Positions 16,667-25,890 of a stretch of 64,000 nt of DNA are shown piece by piece; position 1 is the first letter of the stretch, and each line of letters opens with the position of its first letter. Location: positions 60,423,131 through 60,487,130 of the forward strand of contig OX359247.1 in assembly GCA_947179485.1 (NCBI GenBank). The letters are read 5' to 3'. The DNA comes from Allacma fusca (Eukaryota > Arthropoda > Collembola > Symphypleona > Sminthuridae). A program made the translations under genes and the position numbers. A model generated the notes under the pieces. That model searched no databases and had not been told where the DNA came from. It saw nothing but the letters and a program-made list of their open reading frames with translations.

Positions 16667-17069
16667 TGTTACGGATATATTATAAATAGAGTAGAATTAG
16701 CATAATCTAAGTCAGCAAATAGTTTGGAAGGTCGTAAGCAAAGGCTACGTGACGCCAAACGCTGACCAAACATAAATTATAAGTAAAGGAAAGGAAATGA
16801 TTCAGATTATTTAATAAACAATAAAGATAGGAATAAGATTCAGATTAGATTAAGACACGTAGAGTTAGTACAAGTTCTAATCTCGACTTCAAGCAAGCAA
16901 CATCAAGAGGAGCCGCACCTAGAGTCCATTCCCTCCGGGATGGATCTCCACAGGTAGCAAGCGGGGCGACATGAAATCGGAGATTTCATGGAAGAAGAGA
17001 TTCAGACTTCAAATTCTATTTTGTGTTAAATGTTAATTGTTCAGTGTAAATTGTATCAGTTCTAGGAAC

Positions 17070-17075
17070 AATAAA
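17070..17075 (+). terminator. Possible polyadenylation signal in the LTR
   Basis: AATAAA 20 bp upstream of the TATA-like sequence. Its position before the presumed start site is not ideal for an R-region signal, so the assignment is weak. Confidence 0.3.
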
Positions 17076-17089
17076 TTGGCCAACTCAAT

Positions 17090-17097
17090 TATAAAAG
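17090..17097 (+). promoter_or_regulatory. TATA box in the LTR
   Basis: TATAAAAG in the 3' third of the LTR; a start site would fall near 17120. In the 5' copy this would drive element transcription. Confidence 0.45.
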
Positions 17098-17243
17098 AAC
17101 CTACACTACAGAATCAATAGTTCCATTTATTCATGAGTTTCACCAACATCGAAACCATAATTCAGGGGAATGGAACGCCCGAACCTAGGCTACATTGTCG
17201 TTACCCACACAACATCATATACCCGGGTAGCACAAGCGTAACA

Positions 17244-17761
17244 ATACTTACTCTTTACTTACTTATTCGCAAAAATAAGCTGATATTACTTACTCTTTAC
17301 TTACTTTTGCCTGCATAGTACTCAAGTAATACTTCAAATATAATCCACGTCACTGCGATCTTTGGTAGTGTAGTCAACGACTCAAGTTTAACGATTTGCA
17401 TCGTCGCAAGTATTTAAAGGCATTGTTTGCCTATGGCCTGTGTTATCTGCCTCCATAAGCCATATATAAGTCATGGATATTGTCGGAGAACATTTTTTCT
17501 ATGGTAGTTACTCCAGTAAAGAAGAGTTTACTTACTCAATACTTACTTTTTGATACTTTGCAGTTCGTCTTACTTACTCATTACTTAAATTACACCGGGG
17601 AATTAGTGTTCGTACTTACTCTTTACTTACTTAAACATCAACCTTTTTAAAATTACTTACTCATTACTCAGTCATACTCGCAGGTGTGAGTACGAGTAAG
17701 TACAATACTCACTTACTCCCTTTATGAAAAATTCGAGTAATGAGTAAAATTGAGAGCACTG
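17244..17761. repeat. TACTTACTC word-repeat element, probably split by the Ty3 insertion
   Basis: Degenerate copies of TACTTACTC / ACTTACTCATTACTC occur in both halves (17244-17320, 17515-17750) around a non-repetitive core. The right end reads as inverted words and stops at GAGAGCACTG (17752-17761). Its left part begins exactly at the LTR border, as if the Ty3 element had inserted into it. Likely a non-autonomous DNA element; no target duplication can be seen. Confidence 0.4.
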
Positions 17762-17785
17762 GTTTAACTAGTAATTCAGTGCTCT
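17753..17785. repeat. Perfect 9-bp inverted repeat AGAGCACTG / CAGTGCTCT
   Basis: Stem AGAGCACTG (17753-17761) and CAGTGCTCT (17777-17785) with a 15-nt loop, at the right end of the TACTTACTC element. May mark element ends or a solo terminal sequence. Confidence 0.4.
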
Positions 17786-17993
17786 ATGAAAACACCGCTG
17801 CATATCTACTTCATTTGACTCGTCCCTCATAATTACCAATCGTATGCTTCCTTGCATGCAACAATATACACAATATTCAAAGCTAAAAGCGCGAAACAAC
17901 TGTATCTACCTACGATCTACCAGTAACCGCTCATCCTAATAATAAACTCTTCATTACTTTCTTGTGTGCCGTCACTGCCGTCGAGTACAGTCA
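17786..17993. other. Unassigned spacer
   Basis: No gene or repeat recognised between the TACTTACTC element and the hAT-like element. Confidence 0.4.
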
Positions 17994-18001
17994 CTCTCCT
18001 C

Positions 18002-18862
18002 CAGAGCTTCTGACGGGGACGGGGACGGGACGTCCCCGGGGACAAAATAATTGTCCCCATGTCGTATTCGGGACGGGACGGGGACAAAAAAAAATGTCCC
18101 CATTATATCAGGGACGGGACGGGGACAAAACAAATTGTCCCCACTATATTCGGGACGGGACGGGGACAAAAACAATTGTCCCCATTATATTCGGGACGGG
18201 ACATGCTTTTTGGTCGTGTATATAACGGGACGGGACGAGCAAGCATAGCGGAACAAGGATAACGTTTCAGCTTTAATGCTCATGAGTAAACTACTGTATT
18301 CTGTGAACACTATTTCACCGAATGTAAGACATTCGATTTTAGGTTGTAGAAAATGAGGCTTGTTGCTCAAAAAGTTAAGGATAAATCTTTTAGCCACGAT
18401 TCTATAAATGTGTTTTTCATGTTTTTGGTACAAATATTTTTTGTACGAAATTTTCCTCATGTTCCGATTTTCGGTAGGAGAATGTTGACAACTGTTTTCA
18501 GTAATTATCGGGATGGTACAGGAATTTTGTTCACATGCCACGATTTTCGGGACCGGGGACAATATTTTTTTTAAATTTTGGGGACGGGACCGGGGACAAC
18601 GTTTTTTAAAAATTTTGGGGACGGGACCGGGGACAACGTTTTTTAAAAATTTTGGGGACGGGACGGGGACAAGATTTTTGTCCCCAAGTCCCGACTTTCG
18701 GGATGGGACCGGGGACAACGTTTTTATAATTTTTTGGGGACGGGATGGGGACACGGTTTTCGTCACCGTGTCCCGATTGTCGGGACGGGACTGGGGACAA
18801 AGGTTTTGAAAAAATATCGGGACGGGGACGGGACAAGAATTTTGTCCCCATCAGAAGCTCTG
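18002..18862. mobile_element. Non-autonomous hAT-like element built of GGGAC repeats (861 bp)
   Basis: Terminal inverted repeats CAGAGCTTCTGAYGGGGAC (18 of 19 match) at both ends, flanked by the 8-bp direct duplication CTCTCCTC (17994-18001 and 18863-18870). 8-bp duplications and CAG-type ends fit the hAT superfamily. Both arms (18011-18240 and 18540-18850) are degenerate repeats of GGGACGGGGAC with the reverse word GTCCCC, so they form local palindromes; the + strand G runs could form quadruplexes. The core (18241-18540) is unique AT-rich DNA. No transposase; long ORFs across it are products of the repeat. Confidence 0.85.
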
Positions 18863-18870
18863 CTCTCCTC

Positions 18871-19400
18871 TAAGGCGGTATGCATAAATTATATAACGCT
18901 AATTTGCCACATTTTTGACTACCTGTGACCGTCCAGTCTCCCTATTTAGTAATTGTGTGAGTTGATGAGGAAATGCATAATTATTTCAAGGGGATGAAGG
19001 GATAGGTAGTAAAATATCCCTTCCGTCTTAACATGAAAACAATTTGTCTCTCTCTCTCTACAATATAATGGGTTAATGTTGAATTCTTGAAAGATAGCCG
19101 TGTTTATGTAGTGACTTACACTCGATACCTGTACATTTATGTGTCAAAAGCTGGTCGGGCTGGCCGAAAGTTGAATTCCATTAGAAGAGCTTTAAGAGTT
19201 ACAAAATAACAAAAGTCGGTATCATCTTGGCAATAACTAAAACATAATTGTTTATCCACAACATAGTTCCTAGAAACCTTTCGAACATTCTGTTTATTCG
19301 CGTGCTTTCATAAATTATTTTTTGCAGGAATTCCTTATAATGATTGTGTAAATGCATGCAGGCATAATAAAAGTGATTGATGATCAGATCATAGACCGAA
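18871..19400. other. Non-coding spacer
   Basis: AT-rich sequence with a short TC microsatellite at 19046-19059. No gene recognised. Confidence 0.4.
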
Positions 19401-19409
19401 TCAGGGCTT

Positions 19410-19661
19410 TCTGAAGATGAATTTCTAGAATTTATGAAATATGTACACACCAAAATATTATTATATGTAGATAGTGTTGTTGAAACTTGCATTGCGTTTA
19501 CACTTGTTGTTCCACAATATTCACACATCTACTACAAAAACGGAAAGTGTTTGGAACTGGAAGAAATTAAAGTTCCACATCCTAGTAGCCGGTGTTATTT
19601 GAAGACAGGTTCAAAAATAATGAAGGCTGTTATAGTCCTATTAATATTGCACACGAGGTAA
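19410..19661 (+). CDS. Uncertain exon-like ORF
   Basis: Open stretch of ~83 codons containing a Met at 19434, ending in a hydrophobic segment (KAVIVLLIL) followed by GAGGTAACA, which could be a donor site inside the last codons. Amino-acid make-up is protein-like, but there is no family match and no clear start. Confidence 0.18.
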   Translation, partial: SEDEFLEFMKYVHTKILLYVDSVVETCIAFTLVVPQYSHIYYKNGKCLELEEIKVPHPSSRCYLKTGSKIMKAVIVLLILHTR

Positions 19662-20048
19662 CACAGTTGGTAATTGAAGCGAGTGTGCACTGCTATTATC
19701 TTGAGATCCTGTGCATCTTAATCTCACGAGATTAAAACTACGGAAAATAATTAAAACTTCCGGTAGACGTAGAGGATATTTATATCTTTAAATCTGTTTG
19801 GTTTGAATCCTTTGAATGAAGATTGTTCCGATCTATGTATATGAGTAAGTACATGACCGGAACAGAAAACCGAATCCATTTAAACGAGATTTTATTCCAT
19901 CAAGCTCTCACAATTTACAAATAGCACAAGATTTTCAAGAATGGCATGATGAGATACAATTGTCCAAGTAAGTTCATAATTTTTCAAACGAAATCAAAAT
20001 TGCTATACAGCAATTTTGAGTAACACGATCATTTACAATTTTCAACAG

Positions 20049-20210
20049 GCGATGAAATTCCGTCCGATGAAACGTTCCTATGATTCTGAAAGTATGTACA
20101 TTGTGCATGAACTAGTCCAGGAGTCAATGAACCGAAGACCAAAATACGAAGATCCATTTGACACAACTGACAATGAGTCACTCATTGGATCTTCTGATGA
20201 ATGGAAATGA
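20049..20210 (+). CDS. Possible terminal exon with acidic C-terminus
   Basis: Follows an acceptor-like CAATTTTCAACAG at 20036-20048. Encodes ~53 residues with balanced charge, ending DNESLIGSSDEWK and TGA. It could be the last exon of a + strand gene; no partner exon can be joined with confidence and the family is unknown. Confidence 0.2.
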   Translation, partial: AMKFRPMKRSYDSESMYIVHELVQESMNRRPKYEDPFDTTDNESLIGSSDEWK

Positions 20211-20724
20211 CAAGGCTAACTGTAAGAGAAAACTACTAGAAACTCTATTATCCTTGTTGAAATGAAAGGAAGGAGTGAGAGAGAATGACTGAAGGAGTAA
20301 ATTGTGCATGATCAGATTTAGCCTTGAGCCATCCTTCGATCCAATGGAACTTAAACGGTGAACTTCCGTGTCATTATTTTAATGAATTTGAATCTCGCTA
20401 TATGCTACTTTTAAGAAAACTTCGGTGTAGAAAAAAAATACAATATTATTTGGACACATCCCGAATCACAAATTTTTATTAATTTAATAAAACGGTAATT
20501 TAATAATTCAATTGATTAACCCTCTAATTATTATACATATAGGCTGGGCTTGTAATGCAAACAAGGTTTTGGGTACTTTCCCAGTAAAGTTGTAATTTTT
20601 GAAAAAATGTGAAGCTCTTGACCTCTGCTTTTAAAATACAATAATATTTTGAGAGGTTTTTCCTATACCGAGAAATGATATGAATTTTATGAAGTACCGA
20701 AGAACTTCCCGACATTAGAATGAC

Positions 20725-20913
20725 ATGTTACAAGCATATCACACAGTGCCCTCAATTACGGAAGATTTGTGTTATACGTTTGAGCAGCTGTCAATGATCA
20801 TTCATCAAAAACGAAATTCCGAAGTCAAACCCGAAGAAAGGAAAATGCTTATTGTCACGTATTTTAAGCACACCTTTGAAAGCCGTCTACACTCTAGAAT
20901 GAGTCAACATTAA
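20725..20913 (+). CDS. Uncertain short ORF (62 aa)
   Basis: Protein-like composition (PSITEDLCYTFEQLSMIIHQ) without similarity I can name or splice signals I trust. Listed because it is on the same strand as the two exon-like pieces upstream. Confidence 0.13.
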   Translation: MLQAYHTVPSITEDLCYTFEQLSMIIHQKRNSEVKPEERKMLIVTYFKHTFESRLHSRMSQH

Positions 20914-21141
20914 CAGTACAAAAGGTTTAATTGCATCGCAGATATACACAGCATCCATTATTCCAACTTCCAAGAGCAGAATAGTCATAACAATTTGGGT
21001 TGATAACCCTATAAAAATCCATGCACAATTTTGTACATATTGAGATGAGGGAACTACGAGCAATTCATGCTATAGAAATAATCTACAGAACCTTATAAAG
21101 TAGCGAAATAAATTACACACCTGTACATATCATAACAAAAA

Positions 21142-21971
21142 TTAATCCCCTTGGGGGCGATTTAAAATCAACCTTAATTTGAACTTCGCTTCAGTTAGGT
21201 ACTTGTCCTTTGGAGACACTTTCGAAGTACTATCCAAATCTATACATTCCTCAAGGACTCTTAGGATCGGTTCGATCATGTTGGCAACTTCAACTAATGT
21301 TTTATTCGCAAGTGCCCTGATTTTGACAGCCGCTTCGTGCGCCACTTTTTCGGCTGCCACTTCAATTTTGGTCACTGTATCTTCGATAAGTTCCTGAGTT
21401 TTGATGAGGGCTATTCCGACTTCCAGCAAAAACTGTTCCAGGGTCTTCCCTAAGATGATCTTGATGAGCTCCGATACATCTGCAAACAATGGGTGATAGT
21501 TGGTGATGGCAGGCATCAGAGTTGCCAGGTCAATTACGACGGTTTCGCAAATAGCAATGGCATCCTCGATGGCACTGTTAAGAATCAATTCGATATCTCT
21601 ACTGGCTTCACCCTCCAGTGTGCCTAAAATCTCGATTAGCTCTTTGTAAACCTCAACTGCCAACTTTTCTGAGGCAGATATAGTCTCATGAATCAGCGTT
21701 ATGAAGGCTGTGACATCCTCACCGGTGATCAGTCTGATCAGATCGCTTAGCCAATCATTTGGCTTGTAGATGGGCTTCGAGATCTTCGTATTGGATTGGG
21801 CTTCTGTGGAAATAAAATATCTGGTGTAAGTTCCTGTAGTGCATGCAATTATCCTGGAGAGCTTTATCCTTTTATTTTTTACAAATCCTTACCAGTATGG
21901 ACTTCAGTGGGAGCGGAAATTACAGCCGCTAAACCAGTAAGGAGGAAAATTATTACAAAAGTGGATCTCAT
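21142..21971 (-). CDS. Secreted helical protein of unknown function, two exons (246 aa)
   Basis: Exon 1 is 21971-21893 and exon 2 is 21803-21142, both on the minus strand. Exon 1 gives a clear signal peptide (MRSTFVIIFLLTGLAAVISA) and ends in phase 1 before GTAAGG. The intron (90 bp) ends TTTTATTTCCACAG and exon 2 continues in frame with AAGCCCAATCC. The mature protein is almost all amphipathic helix, with an Ala/Val/Glu-rich middle (VAAEKVAHEAAVKIRALAN) and only two Cys, so it is not a Cys-rich toxin or cuticle protein. It resembles lipid-binding or structural secreted helical proteins in style; no family is recognised. A TATA box lies at the right distance upstream. Expression as a small abundant secreted product is inference. 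Confidence 0.75.
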
Positions 21972-22088
21972 TTTGGAATTTTATCGTTGAAATAAATTGA
22001 AATAACTGTCTAAGCTTTAGTAAGGAAAAAATGGCTAGCGGAGCATTGACAATGACAAACAATTAACTGATTATTATTTGCATCAACC

Positions 22089-22096
22089 TATTTATA
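22089..22096 (-). promoter_or_regulatory. TATA box of the secreted helical protein gene
   Basis: On the minus strand TATAAATA, 118 bp upstream of the ATG at 21971, leaving a ~85-nt 5' untranslated region if transcription starts about 30 bp downstream. Confidence 0.5.
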
Positions 22097-22099
22097 GTC

Positions 22100-23653
22100 A
22101 TATTTGGCAGTTATCAGCAACAACTGAAGATTCGGCTGTCGACTCATAATTATTATATCACTTCAACTCCCTGTCACCAGTCAGTATTTATTTCAAAGGG
22201 GTCCTTTAGTTAACCCAAACATATGAAATAATACTAACAGCACATATTCCCCACAAAACAATTGTTTCCAATATAGATTACTACAGCATAACTCAATTGA
22301 TAAACTCAAAGAGCAAAGTAACCACACGCTACAACATCGTGTCACAAATCCCAGAACGTGACTCAATTTTGATGAATAATGCCCTCAGTTATTTCACCCT
22401 TTGTGATTTACAATGAGATTGAGAGCTACTAACGTTCTAAAAAAGTATCAAAGATAAGAAACGTAAAATTGGATAGGTATAGACATGAGTCTGCATTACT
22501 ATGCGCCTATTAATCACTTTTTCCAACAATTTCCCAGATTTGCTACAAATGTACAGATAGGTGAATTTCAAGCCATATGAGTTTCCTTTCAAAAACGTAT
22601 AATTTTATTATTGTTTCTGATGAAATATTTATTGAAGATTCGGTTCATTGATTATGGTTGGATAAAGCCGAGTGAGTTGATGCTCCGCTTGTGCCGTATT
22701 TGCATGCTTCCGTCACCTGCCAAGTGATGGATGTCCAGTGTGGAATCTCGCTGTAATCTGTAGTGAAATGAAAGTGATGCAATAAATATTTGCAGCAGCT
22801 CATCGTACCGACTGTTTATGAATGAATCAAGTTACAAGGTTTAATTTATTTTGAAGAAGATTTATCTACCTCTATATTTATTTAGATTTTTAGACCTCTA
22901 AAGAGTGTGTACTATAATACCTCTAAATAAATCAAAAGGGGAATTCGATCAAGTCCTATGTAGCTTGCCTTTTTTTTCGACTGAAAATCCATAAGGAGAA
23001 AAATTCGTCAAAATTAAGCCAAATGTATGAAAAATGCTCCTTGAAGGTAAGAGCTAAAAACAAATTCCTACTGCCAATACATAAGTATAATAACGTAAAT
23101 AGTGGAACATAACAAAACACGATATTGTGTACTGTTGAAAATTGAGCAGATAACCGTAGATTTTTTTTGTCACGTTACCAAGCCCAATTCCTACCCACAC
23201 CTCATTGACTGACACATTTGATTCGCACTTTGAATGAGTTGCGGATGCGACAAAACTCGTCAATTGAGTTCAGTTCGTAATTACTATTGATTATTATTGT
23301 GATTATTATTATTGATGATGCAATAGCATGTGGAATGTTTCAGTTGTATCTAGTAATTTCGACAGGTAGCACAATATTACCTATGTGCAAGCTCACTATT
23401 TAGTTTATGAATAAGCATTATATAATCTGGACAGAATCTTGACAAAAATATCTAACCACAGTGTCTCATTATTTAGAAGAGTATTTGCACAGTTGCACAG
23501 ACAATCTGACCGTTCTAATACGCAAGCAACGATGTGTCTCTACATTTAATATACTTGCAATATCGTTCGAGTGGAACTTCTTCACTAATTGATTTACCAA
23601 CATTTTATAACTGTTACTAATTAATGGAAACGAACCCAGCCAGCACACGCGGT
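22100..23653. other. Non-coding region up to the gap
   Basis: AT-rich, with a short TTATTA-type simple stretch near 23285-23315. No gene, RNA gene or element end recognised. Confidence 0.4.
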
Positions 23654-23853
23654 NNNNNNNNNNNNNNNNNNNNNNNNNNNNNNNNNNNNNNNNNNNNNNN
23701 NNNNNNNNNNNNNNNNNNNNNNNNNNNNNNNNNNNNNNNNNNNNNNNNNNNNNNNNNNNNNNNNNNNNNNNNNNNNNNNNNNNNNNNNNNNNNNNNNNNN
23801 NNNNNNNNNNNNNNNNNNNNNNNNNNNNNNNNNNNNNNNNNNNNNNNNNNNNN
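23654..23853. other. Assembly gap (200 N)
   Basis: Exactly 200 undetermined bases, probably a scaffold gap of nominal size. ORFs that appear to cross it have no meaning. Confidence 1.
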
Positions 23854-24230
23854 CCTACAAGAGCACAATTCATGGAAGTTAGTTTAGACGGAAATTCGGT
23901 CCCGCTCGTGCTTATGTCACAATGACTGCATCCATTTTGACCATTTATTGAACCAAGTAGTTCCAACTGCTCATCAGACCATTGAACTATATTCCTTCAA
24001 ATACTTTTGCAATCATAGACTTTGCCACAAGTGCTTCCAGAGTAGAAGAGGTGTAAAAATTAAACGTGCAACTGTATGTTAGTTGTGTTTTCAAAATCTG
24101 TCATTTTGCCTTTTTAAAGAAGTGTACTACTATCCCGCAAAAACTAGTCTAATATGCAAGGGTGTACGGAGAACATTTTTAAGTTGGGATGGCTCCCAAC
24201 CTGCACGCAAGAGCCGAAGATTCCTTTTAA

Positions 24231-24677
24231 AATCTTACATTACAGCAGCTACAAATAATCGCCTCTGTTCAGAGCCATATTAAACAGCCAATTAAGGGCC
24301 AGTTTAGGACTCCTTTATTACTCCTGGGTGCTGGAATTGCGGGCACCGGGAAGAGTGTAGTGTGTCATCACCTCAAGTATTTGGCTGAGAACTACGCCAA
24401 TTCCAATCCTGATTTCAATTTTGTACTGTTCTCATATACGGGAGTAACTGCATTTAACATTATGGGCAGGTCTATACATTCTACATGCCGACCATTCCTT
24501 TTCAAAGAGGAAAGTTTTGATAACTTTGTCCATGACATTGACATAAGTGCTTCGTCAGAACAAGAATATGGCAAGATATGCTTCATTCTAGTTGATGAAT
24601 TCTGCCACACTGGCCCGAGGTCCTGGTCAACATTAGACAACATTCTTCGGGCGGCGAAGAGGCAAAATGAGCTGTGA
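24231..24677 (+). pseudogene. PIF1-type DNA helicase fragment (Helitron-like), truncated
   Basis: A ~148-codon open frame with helicase motif I (GIAGTGKS, Walker A at 24342-24356), a motif Ia-like block (FSYTGVTAFNIMGRSIHS) and motif II with VDE (near 24591). These are the N-terminal ATPase motifs of superfamily 1B PIF1-like helicases, common in Helitron transposons. It stops at TGA 24675-24677, right after motif II, so motifs III-VI are missing; upstream there is a TAA at 24228-24230. No Rep domain is visible, but the gap lies 380 bp upstream. Most likely a decayed transposon remnant; a fragment of a host PIF1 gene is less likely. Confidence 0.65.
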
Positions 24678-25563
24678 ATTTTAGACTGGTAGCAAAATGA
24701 TATTCATACTGTTTCACTAAATTTAACAACGTTTATTAAATAAAATGATCTAGATGCAATGCATAATGAAAAAGATACGCAAATGAAGTAGCCTTCCTTT
24801 AAGCCTAAATTTTCGTCGTTCAACTTAAGAAGCCATATCTAAATATTAGACTTATTTTTCTTTAATTTTGTGCAAATCGGAACATTTTTGTAATAATCGC
24901 AAATAATTATTTACATTAGTTTTAGAGCGGAATGACTTGATGCGGGAATTTTGTAGAATTTTGCGCTCAAATTGAAAAATGCAATTAACTTGATAAGTGT
25001 TTTTTAATTGCAACTAGTAGTTCAATTAGTAATTGCGTTTAACTTTCAATTGGCAAGAAACGCTATTCTACATCATCATATACAATAATGAATTTGTTTA
25101 TTCGGGTGTCATCCAGTTTGAGAATATAGTGGTTAAAATCAGATTTGGAGCAATAGAAATAAATACGAGACTTAAAAATATATTGCAATAAGTGCAATAA
25201 CATTCTGCAAAAACCCAGTTTCCATTCAAGTACAATACCAGTAAAGCTGGCGTTTTTAGGGTCATATTAAATGAACCTATTAGGCAGCATCTGGGTCTCT
25301 TGAAATCAATGTTTTTCAGCAAACCACCTATGTATAGCAAAGCAATAAAATAAAGGTCTGTTGGTTAAATACATAATTTGAAACTCCCATTAGCCGAACA
25401 CCAGAGGTTGTTTTACTGTTAGCAGCCCATTGCGGATAATAATTATTAAAACTCTTCCAGTTGAAACTTCAAACATATTTGAAGTTTATACTCTCAATCA
25501 GTTGCTAAAATTGTTTGATTTTGTTAATTGGGACATAATATACAGGTGAAACCTATGCACTCG
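24678..25563. other. Non-coding spacer before the tandem array
   Basis: AT-rich with scattered TTGCAATTAA-type words; nothing convincing. Confidence 0.4.
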
Positions 25564-25890
25564 CATTCTGTAGTTATTTGAGAGAGGTGACTATAAAATT
25601 GCTTTAAAAATGACCAGTGATACAGTTAGATAAGATTTTTACTTTAATTAGATAATCTTCAAAACAATTAGCGAGATTGCAATTTTGTTCTTCGGGATCG
25701 GACGCTTTGCGCATACTGCTAATGGATTGCTTGGAGATTAGGTTCTATTACCATAAAATGACTAGTTGGAAGAGACCAGCAATGATTCTGATGCGAGATC
25801 CAGAGGACGAGGACAAAATAAAAAGTTAGAATCATTTGCCTATCATTTTGAAGTGTTACATATGAGGAACATCAGGAAGCCGTCCTGAGT

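Larger units (their letters stand above)
1..17243 (+). mobile_element. Large Ty3/gypsy LTR retroelement, 3' part (5' end outside window)
   Basis: Order seen on the + strand: RT - RNase H - integrase (Ty3/gypsy order), then about 10 kb of further ORFs, a polypurine tract (16657-16666) and a 577-bp LTR with 7-bp inverted ends (16667-17243). Gag, protease, the 5' LTR and the start of RT lie beyond the left edge. The element is at least 17.2 kb, far longer than a usual Ty3 element of 5-8 kb. The excess is a ~600-residue insert before integrase, a long pol tail and three large 3' ORFs. Two frame breaks (near 1000 and near 5380) mean this copy, as assembled, does not encode one intact pol, yet the downstream ORFs of 542, 1626 and 243 codons are open, so it is not old. 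Confidence 0.85.
16667..17243 (+). repeat. 3' long terminal repeat of the large Ty3 element (577 bp)
   Basis: Begins TGTTACG right after the polypurine tract and ends CGTAACA, a perfect 7-bp inverted pair with TG...CA ends. It holds TATAAAAG (17090-17097) and AATAAA (17070-17075). The matching 5' LTR and target duplication are outside the window, so the boundaries rest on the terminal inverted pair and the polypurine tract only. Confidence 0.8.

Noticed and set aside
18185..18809. Long ORFs on both strands with repeated RDGTGT or SPVPSR residues
   Set aside because: They come from reading the GGGAC/GTCCCC repeats of the hAT-like element and have no independent support.
23469..23966. ORFs that cross the run of N
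   Set aside because: Artefacts of translating undetermined bases.
25098..25340. 80-codon minus-strand ORF with hydrophobic stretches
   Set aside because: No family features; hydrophobicity is expected from T-rich sequence.
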